In this document: positions 6,747 through 13,919 of the stretch, piece by piece
How positions within the stretch are numbered: position 1 is the first letter of the stretch
How the letters are laid out: each line of letters begins with the position of its first letter
Virus record (IMG/VR): IMGVR_UViG_3300033571_003732
Location: 1-27,788 of that record
Length of the DNA stretch: 27,788 bases
Origin: a virus
Strand: one strand, 5' to 3'
Program-made: the position numbers and the translations under genes
Notes under the pieces: model-generated
What the model was told of the DNA's origin: nothing
The model's database searches: none
What the model saw: the letters and a program-made list of their open reading frames with translations, nothing else

Positions 6747-7737
6747 ACTGAAAATTACTGGACTTATGGAATCTTCGAAGTCTATGAGTATTGATCCTGC
6801 TACAAACGGTACCTATGAACATATTGGTTCGCAAGGTGGAACTGAGCAGATGATTGCTGGATTACGTCAGCGTCTACCTGCCGATCTACTAGATCAGTTC
6901 AATATTATTTGTTCACGCGTTCGCGATGAAAGTATTAATCCAAACAAGAAAAATATTTTGTGGCTTCATGATACATGGGATGATCCGGAGTCACAACATC
7001 TAAAAAATAAAAAGTCACTTGATCGGTTTGAAAAGTTGGTATTTGTTTCCAACTATCAGCAGCAAACTTATAATATGGGTCTTGGTGTTCCGTATGACAA
7101 AGGTATTGTTATGCAGAATGCTATTGTACCTATCGAAGAACACGAGAAGCCTAGAGACAAGATTAATATCATCTATCATACAACCCCACATCGTGGACTT
7201 GAGTTACTTGTTCCTATCTGTGAGTTTCTTGCAGCTCGTGATATTGACTTTCATCTTGATGTTTACTCGTCGTTCGGTATCTATGGTTGGCCTCAACGCG
7301 ACGAGCAGTATAAGGAACTATTTGAGCGTATCAAGAACCATCCTAATATGACATATCACGGATGGAAGCCAAACTCTGAAATTCGTGAAGCACTAAAAAA
7401 GGCTCATATCTATGCTTATCCAAGCATCTGGCCTGAAACTTCTGGCATCTCTGTTATCGAGGCTATGAGTGCTGGTTGTAATGTTATTTGTCCAACACTC
7501 GCGGCTTTGCCAGAAACTTGTGCCAACTTTGCCATTATGTACGGATGGAATGAAGATAACAACAAACACGCAAATATGTTTGCTGGGCTTCTTAATATGG
7601 TAATCAGAGACTATTGGGCAGACTTTAATCAGCAACGTCTTGGCTTCCAAAAAGTTTATTTCAATAACTTCTATAATTGGGACCTACGTGCACGCCAATG
7701 GGAAGATTTCCTCAAATCTTTGGTAAACAAGCCTTGA
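6739..7737 (+). CDS. GT-B fold glycosyltransferase (family 4-like)
   Basis: 332 aa. The C-terminal half carries the hallmark YAYPSIWPETSGISVIEAMSAG stretch (about 226-246), including the E-x7-E nucleotide-sugar motif, followed by NVICP and ALPET. The N-terminal half includes an IGSQGGTEQMI glycine-rich acceptor loop and ILWLHDTWDD. This matches GT4-like glycosyltransferases that transfer a sugar from an NDP donor. No transmembrane segment. Genes of this kind are common in T4-like phages and may modify phage DNA, virion proteins or host surface sugars; the neighbouring radical SAM, methyltransferase and SGNH genes suggest a small modification pathway. Its TGA stop (7735-7737) lies inside the -35 of the next promoter. 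Confidence 0.85.
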   Translation: MTKLKITGLMESSKSMSIDPATNGTYEHIGSQGGTEQMIAGLRQRLPADLLDQFNIICSRVRDESINPNKKNILWLHDTWDDPESQHLKNKKSLDRFEKLVFVSNYQQQTYNMGLGVPYDKGIVMQNAIVPIEEHEKPRDKINIIYHTTPHRGLELLVPICEFLAARDIDFHLDVYSSFGIYGWPQRDEQYKELFERIKNHPNMTYHGWKPNSEIREALKKAHIYAYPSIWPETSGISVIEAMSAGCNVICPTLAALPETCANFAIMYGWNEDNNKHANMFAGLLNMVIRDYWADFNQQRLGFQKVYFNNFYNWDLRARQWEDFLKSLVNKP

Positions 7738-7762
7738 CAATTTGTTGCCAATGATATATGAT
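7734..7762 (+). promoter_or_regulatory. early-type promoter (TTGACAAT ... TATGAT)
   Basis: TTGACA 7734-7739 (then AT) and TATGAT 7757-7762 with a 17-base spacer. The upstream gene's TGA is inside the -35. It drives the gene at 7786. Confidence 0.85.
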
Positions 7763-7785
7763 AGTCATAGTGAAAGGAGATATCT

Positions 7786-8919
7786 ATGGCTAAGAATTTA
7801 CTAAAGGCAGCTCCGCCAAAAAAACGTCGAGTCATTACCCCTCGTGGACTTGACGCCAAATATCTTGGCGAAGAACCTACTTGGGAAGGTCAGGAGTTTC
7901 TCAACGAAGATGAGCTTCAATCTCGTATCGGTAAAGCGTACAACTGGTACAATTACTTTTACGAAGCCAAAGAAGGTCGTAAATGGCTTATTGAATATAT
8001 GACCGAGCAACAGTTCTCCAAGTCTGCTCAGTCGATGATTGGTCGTGTACCAGATTCCAAACTAAACAGTACAATGTGCAATACAGCTCGTATGATTAGT
8101 ATGGGTCTTGATGCTCCTCAGTATCTCCGCGACAAGCTGGATAATTATCTAGCTAGTTGTGTAAAACAATCTGTCGAAGCCGTCGAAGCAGAAAAGAAAA
8201 TTGCTGCGGTAACTGTTACAGTTATTGTAAATCCTGCTGATCGTCTTATTGGTGATATCGAGGATATGCTCGACCGCAATGAATATCCTGAGTCGTTTTA
8301 TTCTTGGCTTAAAGAAAAGAATATCAAGCCGCAGCAAGCACGAGCGGTTGCTGACTACTATCGCCCAATCCTTAACGAGTTGATTGAAGCACAAACAACC
8401 AAAGATGTCGATCTCAAGTATGCTTATCGTCATCTAACCAAGAAACAGCTCAAGGAGCGTACTTCCACTTACGAGTCACTTGTTAACGACTGTGAGTCAC
8501 TTGTTACCAACAATCGTAAGTCCGTTGTTCGTAAGCCTCGTAAAAAGAAGCCTAAGTCTGCTGACAAGATCGTATCCAAGATCAAGTTTCAGAAGGAAGA
8601 TACAAGTCTCAAGATCGTATCTATTGATCCTTCCAAACTTGTCGGAGCATCAGAGCTTTGGGTATTCAATACAAAGTATAATGTATTGGCTCACTATATT
8701 GCAGGTGAAGGTGGCTTGTCGATGAAAGGTACAACCTTACAAAATGTCAATGATAAGTCACGACAAAAGAAGTTACGTAAGCCAGCAGATGTTTTGTCCG
8801 GTATTACCGACAGTACATCTAAAGCTGCAGAACGCACATTCAACGGTCTAAAGACTAAAGAAACACAACCCAATGGACGTATCAATGAGTTCACAATCAT
8901 CCTCAGGGCAATCAAATAA
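7786..8919 (+). CDS. conserved phage protein of unknown function, 377 aa
   Basis: ATG 7786 has AAAGGAGAT upstream and a promoter before that. The product is soluble and charged. The N-terminal 30 residues are basic (PPKKRRVITPRGLDAKYLG). About 35-270 are helical, with coiled-coil-like stretches and an Arg/Lys cluster (KPRKKKPKSADK) near 250. About 275-375 look like a beta-rich domain (LKIVSIDPSKLVGASELWVFNTKYN) ending in a Lys-rich tail. I recall unnamed relatives in T4-like cyanophages but no assigned function. Basic segments suggest contact with nucleic acid; this is inference. It overlaps the next gene by 35 bases. Confidence 0.7.
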   Translation: MAKNLLKAAPPKKRRVITPRGLDAKYLGEEPTWEGQEFLNEDELQSRIGKAYNWYNYFYEAKEGRKWLIEYMTEQQFSKSAQSMIGRVPDSKLNSTMCNTARMISMGLDAPQYLRDKLDNYLASCVKQSVEAVEAEKKIAAVTVTVIVNPADRLIGDIEDMLDRNEYPESFYSWLKEKNIKPQQARAVADYYRPILNELIEAQTTKDVDLKYAYRHLTKKQLKERTSTYESLVNDCESLVTNNRKSVVRKPRKKKPKSADKIVSKIKFQKEDTSLKIVSIDPSKLVGASELWVFNTKYNVLAHYIAGEGGLSMKGTTLQNVNDKSRQKKLRKPADVLSGITDSTSKAAERTFNGLKTKETQPNGRINEFTIILRAIK

Positions 8920-9250
8920 CAATGTCATTATGTTCCCTAAAAAGAACATTCGACTTGTACCACCTGCTGAAGAAGATCAAGCACGTGAGATTGCTCGTCG
9001 TACTTATGTCGACGAAGTCATTGACAACTATGCTACCAGCCTTCTAAACAAGTTGGCACAACAAGGTTTCGATGTCTTTGATCGAAGGTTTGACAAGCAC
9101 TATGGCTTTACAATCGAAGCCTTACGCTCAACACTTCTTCTTACCTTTGATCTAGATCATCCACTGCAGGAAGTTATTGATAAGACAGTAAGGTTGATCG
9201 AAGAAGCTGAAGAAGCTGCTGCCAATGACGATAACTACGATCCGGCTTGA
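8885..9250 (+). CDS. unknown acidic protein, 121 aa
   Basis: I chose ATG 8885 over the in-frame ATG 8873, because GGA at 8874-8876 gives it a ribosome site and the extra residues are low-complexity. After a Ser/Gln/Asn-rich start (about 1-15) the product has an IMFPKKNIRLVPP segment, then a helical domain from about 25 and an acidic Glu/Ala-rich tail (EEAEEAAANDD). No Cys cluster, signal or membrane segment. Family not recognised; similar small acidic proteins are common in T4-like genomes. The TGA stop sits inside the -35 of the rnh promoter. Confidence 0.65.
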   Translation: MSSQSSSGQSNNNVIMFPKKNIRLVPPAEEDQAREIARRTYVDEVIDNYATSLLNKLAQQGFDVFDRRFDKHYGFTIEALRSTLLLTFDLDHPLQEVIDKTVRLIEEAEEAAANDDNYDPA

Positions 9251-9275
9251 CAATAACAAATATGTAATATATGAT
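9247..9275 (+). promoter_or_regulatory. early-type promoter (TTGACAAT ... TATGAT) for rnh
   Basis: TTGACA 9247-9252 followed by AT, TATGAT 9270-9275, spacer 17. The -35 contains the upstream TGA. The rnh ATG follows at 9299 with TGGAG upstream. Confidence 0.85.
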
Positions 9276-9298
9276 TATACCATATCATGGAGTAGATT

Positions 9299-10159
9299 AT
9301 GATTCTCGTGGACTTTAGCCAAGTCATGATTTCCAATATCATGATGCAGCTATCTAACAACGAAAGTAAACTAGACGAAGACATGGTTCGACACATGGTC
9401 TTGTCTAGTATTCGACTATATAAGAAGAAGTTTGGAGCAGAGTACGGCGAAATCGTTATCTGTGCCGACGGTCCTTCTTATTGGCGTCGAGAATACTTTC
9501 CACACTACAAAGCTGGTCGTCGTAAAGCTCGTGAGAAGTCACAGCACGACTGGTCGCTTATCTTCAACGCTCTTCATAAGATCCGTGACGAGCTTGGTGA
9601 AAATATGCCTTATCCAGTTCTTCGTTTTGAACGAGCAGAGGCTGACGATATTATTGGTGCATTGTGTCATGCTTATGGTCAACATGGTGTTGTTACCGAA
9701 AAGATCCTGATTATCTCAGGTGACAAAGACTTTGCTCAGTTGCAGAAGTATGACAACGTAACTCAGTATTCACCAATTACCAAGAAGTTTATTACACCAG
9801 ATGTCAATCCTGAACGCTTTAAGCAGTATCATATTCTGCAAGGTGATAGTGGCGATGGTGTTCCTAACTTTCTATCTGCTGGCGATACATTTGTGTCTGG
9901 CGGTCGCCAGAAGCCGCTACCTAAGAAGAAACTAGAAGAATGGACACTAATGTCACCTGTTGATTATTGTACAACTGAGATGCTAGAAAACTATATCCGT
10001 AACAAAATGATGGTTGATCTTGACTGTATTCCTGACGATCTACAGACAACTATTGTCGAGTCATTTAATAACTATCAGCGCAATTCGCGCAGTAAAATCT
10101 TTAACTACTTTGTTGAGAAGCGTCTTCGCCAGTTGACAGAAGCAATCTCGGAGTTCTAA
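9299..10159 (+). CDS. rnh: T4-type RNase H (5'-3' FEN-family exonuclease)
   Basis: 286 aa, close to the roughly 305 aa of T4 RNase H. The acidic metal-binding residues of the FEN/5'-nuclease fold are visible: ILVDFSQ at the N-terminus, ICADGPSYWRREYFPHYKAGR (about 53-73, the YK-x-x-R gateway region), AEADDIIG (about 113-120) and SGDKDFAQLQ (about 140-149), then GDSGDGVPNF (about 181-190, the helix-turn-helix DNA-binding loop). T4 RNase H removes RNA primers and adjacent DNA on the lagging strand and works with gp32. In T4 it lies near genes 33, 59 and 32, which occur further along here. It heads a unit with three small membrane or exported proteins and mazG. Confidence 0.92.
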   Translation: MILVDFSQVMISNIMMQLSNNESKLDEDMVRHMVLSSIRLYKKKFGAEYGEIVICADGPSYWRREYFPHYKAGRRKAREKSQHDWSLIFNALHKIRDELGENMPYPVLRFERAEADDIIGALCHAYGQHGVVTEKILIISGDKDFAQLQKYDNVTQYSPITKKFITPDVNPERFKQYHILQGDSGDGVPNFLSAGDTFVSGGRQKPLPKKKLEEWTLMSPVDYCTTEMLENYIRNKMMVDLDCIPDDLQTTIVESFNNYQRNSRSKIFNYFVEKRLRQLTEAISEF

Positions 10160-10160
10160 C

Positions 10161-10361
10161 ATGACAATGCAAATGGCTATCCAGATCATTCTTACAGTTC
10201 TTGTGACTGGCACTTGCACAGTTCTTGCAATGACCTTCGTCACGATTGCTAAAGATGCAGTCAAGCTGCAGAAGTGGTTTAGTATCACTGTTCGCAGTAT
10301 GTTCCTTCTGCATCTTGTTCTTCTTCCCGCAGCTCTCATCAATCTGATCTGGAGTGTATAA
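10161..10361 (+). CDS. small membrane protein, two predicted helices, 66 aa
   Basis: Starts one base after the rnh stop and its TAA overlaps the next ATG by one base, so it is co-translated with its neighbours. Two hydrophobic segments (about 4-30 and 45-64) flank a short basic turn (AKDAVKLQKW). Size and topology would suit a holin-like or inner-membrane effector protein, but there is no lysin beside it, and I do not recognise a family. Function unknown. Confidence 0.65.
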   Translation: MTMQMAIQIILTVLVTGTCTVLAMTFVTIAKDAVKLQKWFSITVRSMFLLHLVLLPAALINLIWSV

Positions 10362-10561
10362 TGACTTATTATCAGGAGTCGTGGTTGGATCGTCACTTCA
10401 GTAAAATCATGCTTGCTTTTATCGGTGTAGTCCTGCTGTTGTTCTATATTATCATTTCGGCGCATAATGAACGCACAGCATCTCATTACAAGCAATGCTT
10501 GGATGATGGTAAGAAAGAGTATGAGTGCTACGCCATTGTCTATAGTGGAGGTCGTCGATGA
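10361..10561 (+). CDS. small single-pass membrane protein, 66 aa
   Basis: One hydrophobic helix (about 15-33, KIMLAFIGVVLLLFYIIIS) with basic residues before it, then a polar tail containing two Cys ten residues apart (KQCLDDGKKEYECYAIVY). This suggests an N-in, C-out protein with a periplasmic tail that could form a disulfide. It is linked by one- and four-base overlaps to the genes on either side. Function unknown. Confidence 0.65.
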   Translation: MTYYQESWLDRHFSKIMLAFIGVVLLLFYIIISAHNERTASHYKQCLDDGKKEYECYAIVYSGGRR

Positions 10562-10983
10562 ATCGTCGTGGTGTTCTTGGTATGCTAGGTATCGGCGCAG
10601 CTGCTGGTCCTTCTCTCGTGAAGCAGTATGCTGCTGATGCTGTGCCTTCGACTGGCGGTTATAACTTTGCTGATAAAGCCGAACTGGTTCAATGGAATCC
10701 TGTCGAGGCGCTGGCAGAAGCAAAAAAAGATTATGAAGCCATAACATTAGATCCAGAAGCATGGATTGCAGATTTCGTCCAGCGTGAGTGGAAAGAGTAC
10801 ATGGATGGATATACTTCACATAGTATAAAAACGATTGATCCAGATATTCGCAATATGAAGTCTTTATCGGAATCAGCTAAGATGCGAATGTATTTTGAGC
10901 GTAAAGCTAAACGTAAGCAAGCGCAATATGCTGAATCAGCTTTAGGCAGAGTTCAAGAGTGGATGAAGAAGGTAGGAACGTGA
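10558..10983 (+). CDS. exported protein with twin-arginine-like signal, 141 aa
   Basis: ATG 10558 overlaps the upstream stop (ATGA). The N-terminus MNRRGVLGMLGIGAAAGPSL has an RR pair followed by a moderately hydrophobic Gly/Ala-rich stretch and a Pro, the plan of a Tat signal peptide, although Gly replaces the usual Phe position and no Ala-x-Ala site is obvious until about AADA. The mature part (30-141) is helical, rich in Trp, Lys and Glu, with no Cys. With the two preceding small membrane proteins it may form a cell-envelope unit. Alternatively the N-terminus is a plain membrane anchor. No family recognised. Confidence 0.65.
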   Translation: MNRRGVLGMLGIGAAAGPSLVKQYAADAVPSTGGYNFADKAELVQWNPVEALAEAKKDYEAITLDPEAWIADFVQREWKEYMDGYTSHSIKTIDPDIRNMKSLSESAKMRMYFERKAKRKQAQYAESALGRVQEWMKKVGT

Positions 10984-11429
10984 TCACCGTTCCAGGCTTA
11001 GACTATCACAATAGGGAGTATGATAGAATTATGATTGATCTCGAAAAGTATGCTGGGTTCGTTCGCGCAGTTACTAGCGAGCAGAGCAAGAGCATGGAAA
11101 AGTTTTATGATAGCATGATGGACGTTCACATGCGCGCGAATGCTCCGCTGCTATTGACTGCTATGATCGGTCTGACGAGCGAAGCTGGTGAAGCTCAGGA
11201 GATTGTTAAGAAGTGCCTGTTTCAAGGTAAGCCATTCACTCCCGAAACTGAAGAACATCTCAAGAAGGAACTTGGCGATGTGATTTGGTACTGGATCAAT
11301 GCGTGTAACGCTCTTGATCTTGATCCTAATGAAGTGATTGCTGCAAACGTGGCCAAGCTGGAAGCTAGATATCCAGGTGGGACATTTGATCCATTCTATT
11401 CAAACAATCGTAAGGAAGGTGATATCTAA
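10980..11429 (+). CDS. mazG: MazG-like nucleotide pyrophosphohydrolase
   Basis: 149 aa from GTG 10980, which gives a GTGA overlap with the previous gene and has AAGG/TAGG just upstream; ATG 10959 is a weaker alternative. TSEAGEAQEIVKK (about 66-78) is the E-x-x-E-x-x-[KR] helix of the all-alpha NTP pyrophosphohydrolase fold and KKELGDVIWYW (about 101-111) supplies the second E-x-x-D metal pair. The C-terminal NVAKLEARYPGGTFD is typical of phage MazG. The family hydrolyses (d)NTPs, and in cyanophages it was proposed to act on nucleotides or alarmones. Fits with thyX and the dNMP kinase as nucleotide-metabolism genes. Confidence 0.88.
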   Translation: MITVPGLDYHNREYDRIMIDLEKYAGFVRAVTSEQSKSMEKFYDSMMDVHMRANAPLLLTAMIGLTSEAGEAQEIVKKCLFQGKPFTPETEEHLKKELGDVIWYWINACNALDLDPNEVIAANVAKLEARYPGGTFDPFYSNNRKEGDI

Positions 11430-12010
11430 TGGCACTTGATACAAATAAGTGTATGGCTAATATTGTTGCTAAGATTGAAGCACAAAAAACTGTCGACAAA
11501 CAGGTTGAGTTTCTTCTACTGCATAGTTCTTATGCCTTAAAGGCTGTACTTGGTTATGGTATGGATCCAGGTGTAAAGTGGTTACTTCCTGATGGCGATC
11601 CTCCGTATCGTCCTTTATTTGATGCAGCAGATCAAGAAGGTCGTTTCTATGTTGAGTGTAAGAAGCTGATCTATTTTGTTGATAGTCCTGAAGGTCGTGA
11701 AGTAAAACCACTCAAGCGCGAACAGCTGTTCATTCAGGTTCTGGAGTCGATTGATCCGCGTGATGCCAAACTTCTTCTTCGTATGAAGAATCATCAACTA
11801 AAGATTATGCCAGAAGCTATCGCAGAGGCATTCCCTAATATGTGGGAATCATGGGGTCGTCAAGTTGCAAAACCAATTGCTCCGCCGCCTCCGATTGTTG
11901 AGGAGGTTGTAATTGACGAACTGACCTTTCGTGAAGAAAATGAAACAGAAGTTCCTGTCAAGCGTGGACGCGGTCGTCCGAAAGGTTCTACCAAGAAGGC
12001 AGTAGCATGA
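11429..12010 (+). CDS. conserved T4-like phage protein with C-terminal AT-hook (DUF6433-like)
   Basis: 193 aa, TAATG-coupled to mazG. The central ALKAVLGYGMDPGVKWLLPDGDPPY segment (about 36-60) is strongly reminiscent of a conserved family of T4-like phages (DUF6433, from memory). About 150-160 is a Pro-rich hinge (APPPPIVEE). The last 20 residues, KRGRGRPKGSTKK, contain a classical AT-hook core (GRP flanked by Arg/Lys), which binds the minor groove of AT-rich DNA. A role in DNA binding or DNA metabolism is inferred; the main domain has no known activity. Confidence 0.7.
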   Translation: MALDTNKCMANIVAKIEAQKTVDKQVEFLLLHSSYALKAVLGYGMDPGVKWLLPDGDPPYRPLFDAADQEGRFYVECKKLIYFVDSPEGREVKPLKREQLFIQVLESIDPRDAKLLLRMKNHQLKIMPEAIAEAFPNMWESWGRQVAKPIAPPPPIVEEVVIDELTFREENETEVPVKRGRGRPKGSTKKAVA

Positions 12011-12585
12011 ATACAGCATTTATCATCGGTAATGGTACAAGTCGCAAGGACTTCGATCTTACTCGTCTGAAACCATACGGAACAATCTTCGGTTGCAATG
12101 CGCTTTATCGTGATTTCTTTGACAACTCTATTCCTGATTTCCTCGTTGCTATTGATGATGGTATTATTGCAGAGATAGAGGGTAGTGATTTTCCATCCAA
12201 ACGAGTAATTATTCCACCGATTGATGAACGCTGGGAACCTGCTGAATGTAATATTGGTCGTCCTCGCAGTAACGCAGGCATGAATGCTATGCGTGAAGCA
12301 ATCAAGATGGATTACAATCAGCTTATCTGTCTTGGCTTCGATTTTCTAATTCAAGACGATAAGCAGCTACTGTCGAATATGTACGATGGAACACAGAATT
12401 ATGGACCTTCTACTCGTGCAAGCGCAGCCGACAATCCCGGACGAGTAAACTATCTACAATGGCTTGTATCTAAGAATCCTGATGTAGATTTTATCTTTAT
12501 CTTTCCTGAAGGTTCGAACATTACCTCTATTCGAGGCAACAATGTATTTGTCAATACCTATGAAAATTTGGTAAAGAATACATAG
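12007..12585 (+). CDS. Rossmann-like phage protein of unknown function, 192 aa
   Basis: ATG 12007 overlaps the upstream stop by four bases. The N-terminus AFIIGNGTSRKDFDLTRL is a nucleotide-binding-like glycine loop, followed by TIFGCNALYRDF, a DFLVAIDD strand and a CLGFDFL strand. This is the layout of DUF115/MptE-like and of some sialyltransferase-like proteins, and proteins with this start are frequent in T4-like phages of aquatic bacteria. I cannot choose between a glycosyltransferase and a pyrophosphokinase-like role. It ends at a TAG directly abutting the next promoter's -35. Confidence 0.55.
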   Translation: MNTAFIIGNGTSRKDFDLTRLKPYGTIFGCNALYRDFFDNSIPDFLVAIDDGIIAEIEGSDFPSKRVIIPPIDERWEPAECNIGRPRSNAGMNAMREAIKMDYNQLICLGFDFLIQDDKQLLSNMYDGTQNYGPSTRASAADNPGRVNYLQWLVSKNPDVDFIFIFPEGSNITSIRGNNVFVNTYENLVKNT

Positions 12586-12614
12586 TTGACAATCACTCCA
12601 TTTTAGATTACGAT
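12586..12614 (+). promoter_or_regulatory. early-type promoter (TTGACAAT ... TACGAT)
   Basis: TTGACA 12586-12591 followed by AT, TACGAT 12609-12614, spacer 17. The -10 is the weakest of the set but keeps T-A-x-x-x-T. It drives the HAD gene at 12642. Confidence 0.75.
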
Positions 12615-12641
12615 ATATCGTAAAATAAAGGAGAAAAGGTA

Positions 12642-13034
12642 ATGCATTCGATTGTTAGGCGAGCACAGACTGCGGATCTATTTGATCGTAGTCTTGTTGT
12701 CGACCTAGACCATACGCTTTGTGTTGGCGATCTTCGTGTCGAAAGTTCGCTTATTCGTTACGCCACAGCAAAGCCAATTTCCCAAACAGTAGAAAAACTA
12801 AGGCAAGCACACAGAGAAGGTTGGTATATTACCATTCTTACTGCGCGGCATATGCGTGCTTGCCTAAATGATGTAGAGTATGCATTCAACAAGCTAGGCC
12901 AGATTACAGCTGATTGGCTTGACGAACATCAAGTACCATTCGATCAGCTTGTCTTTGGTAAGCCATACGGCCTTTGGTATATTGATGATAAGGCTATGAC
13001 ACTCGAAACCTTTAACAACGACTTTCAACCATAA
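12642..13034 (+). CDS. HAD-superfamily phosphatase
   Basis: 130 aa with AAAGGAG upstream. VVDLDHTLC (about 19-27) is HAD motif I with the nucleophile and acid Asp residues, TILTAR (about 63-68) is motif II (Thr66), FGKPYG supplies the motif III Lys, and YIDDKA gives the motif IV acidic pair. The small size and motif wording fit the capsule- or sugar-phosphate-type HAD phosphatases. KdsC, which acts after KdsA in Kdo synthesis, is also a HAD phosphatase, but its motif I usually reads DVDG, so equivalence is not shown. Substrate unknown. Confidence 0.8.
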   Translation: MHSIVRRAQTADLFDRSLVVDLDHTLCVGDLRVESSLIRYATAKPISQTVEKLRQAHREGWYITILTARHMRACLNDVEYAFNKLGQITADWLDEHQVPFDQLVFGKPYGLWYIDDKAMTLETFNNDFQP

Positions 13035-13045
13035 GGTAAACTTAA

Positions 13046-13411
13046 ATGCTCAACGATTTCTTTATTGCCGTTATTATTTCAGCCAGTGGTTGGTTTATTG
13101 GCTTTATGATTGCTCGTTGGATTCTAAGAAAGTTTTTTGGTCCGTCTGAAGAAATGATGACGGGTGGTGCTATTTCAAACGATGATATTCTGGACTTTGA
13201 TAACTCAGATATGCCATATATTCCTGTAACCGTCATCAAGGAGAACGGTCTCTATTATGCATGGTTTGCCGGTAACGATAAGTTTATCGGGCAGGCAAAA
13301 AAGATGGATGAGATTTGTAAGATGGCTCATGAGCATGTGCTAAAGCAGGTAGGTCTCCGCTTTGAATTTACCCACGAGAAAGATAAGACAAAGCCAAAAC
13401 CAGTCACTTGA
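13046..13411 (+). CDS. membrane-anchored protein of unknown function, 121 aa
   Basis: ATG 13046 with AAGG eleven bases upstream. One N-terminal hydrophobic helix (about 4-27, FFIAVIISASGWFIGFMIA) followed by RWILRKFF suggests an inner-membrane anchor. The remainder has a small beta-rich domain (YIPVTVIKENGLYYAWFAGNDKFIGQA) found in various unnamed T4-like phage proteins, and a Lys/Pro-rich tail. No catalytic motif seen. The TGA stop is within the -35 of the next promoter. Confidence 0.65.
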   Translation: MLNDFFIAVIISASGWFIGFMIARWILRKFFGPSEEMMTGGAISNDDILDFDNSDMPYIPVTVIKENGLYYAWFAGNDKFIGQAKKMDEICKMAHEHVLKQVGLRFEFTHEKDKTKPKPVT

Positions 13412-13436
13412 CAATAACCCGCTCGTCTGATATAAT
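13408..13436 (+). promoter_or_regulatory. early-type promoter (TTGACAAT ... TATAAT)
   Basis: TTGACA 13408-13413 then AT, TATAAT 13431-13436, spacer 17: full consensus. It drives the single gene at 13460, which is closed by the terminator at 13784. Confidence 0.88.
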
Positions 13437-13459
13437 ATAAGAATCAGAGGAGTGTCGAT

Positions 13460-13753
13460 ATGAACAAAGTAAATCATCTACTTACTAAGTACAAAACACT
13501 TCCTAAAGAAGAAAAGAAGTATAAGCGAATCATTATCAAGTTTAGTCCAACAGATAAATGGGTTGAGTATAGTTTAGATTTGATAGACGCAAAACGATTA
13601 CTTCAAACTGTTGATTTTGTTAGCAGATTCGAATTGCTAAACGTAATAAAAAAGATTGAAAGCAAAGTAGAATGGCACGAAAAACACGCAGATTTTAATT
13701 TACAAGCCGCAACTCGTAATTTAAGAACAGCTCGTCGTCTATTACAAATGTAA
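13460..13753 (+). CDS. unknown basic protein, 97 aa
   Basis: AGAGGAG lies seven bases before ATG 13460. The product is Lys/Arg-rich and mostly helical, with a KRIIIKFSPTDKW strand near residue 25 and an amphipathic C-terminal helix (AATRNLRTARRLLQM). No recognisable family. It is a one-gene transcription unit between a consensus promoter and a strong terminator, unusual in this window and suggesting high, self-contained expression. Confidence 0.65.
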   Translation: MNKVNHLLTKYKTLPKEEKKYKRIIIKFSPTDKWVEYSLDLIDAKRLLQTVDFVSRFELLNVIKKIESKVEWHEKHADFNLQAATRNLRTARRLLQM

Positions 13754-13783
13754 CAAGATTGTAACATAAAACCTTTGGTTTTT

Positions 13784-13846
13784 CCCAGTTTTTTTCAAGG
13801 AATTTATGCACTTTTTGCTAAGTCCTTGAAAAGACTGGGTTTTTTA
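13784..13846 (+). terminator. rho-independent terminator
   Basis: A long near-perfect hairpin: CCCAGT plus TTTTCAAGGA on the left (13784-13801) pairs with TCCTTGAAAAG-ACTGGG on the right (13823-13839), leaving a loop of about 21 bases and followed by a run of seven T. It closes the gene at 13460 and insulates the next promoter at 13860. It is the only strong intrinsic terminator I see in the window. Confidence 0.88.
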
Positions 13847-13859
13847 TTTGAGGGGTACG

Positions 13860-13889
13860 TTGACAATAGAGTGGCAGTTGGGATATGAT
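13860..13889 (+). promoter_or_regulatory. early-type promoter (TTGACAAT ... TATGAT) opening the small-gene run
   Basis: TTGACA 13860-13865 then AT, TATGAT 13884-13889, spacer 18, directly after the terminator. It drives 13920 onward. Its position rules out the longer in-frame start at 13848 for the first gene. Confidence 0.85.
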
Positions 13890-13919
13890 AGTCATATAAG
13901 GTCAAGGAAAGGACAAAAC

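Noticed and set aside
10061-10819. 252-aa minus-strand open frame
   Set aside because: It is the longest antisense frame but lies opposite four coupled genes with good starts, has no ribosome site and no recognisable domain.
12642-13034. Assignment of the HAD protein as KdsC
   Set aside because: KdsC would complement kdsA, but motif I reads DLDH rather than the KdsC-type DVDG, so only a general HAD call is given.
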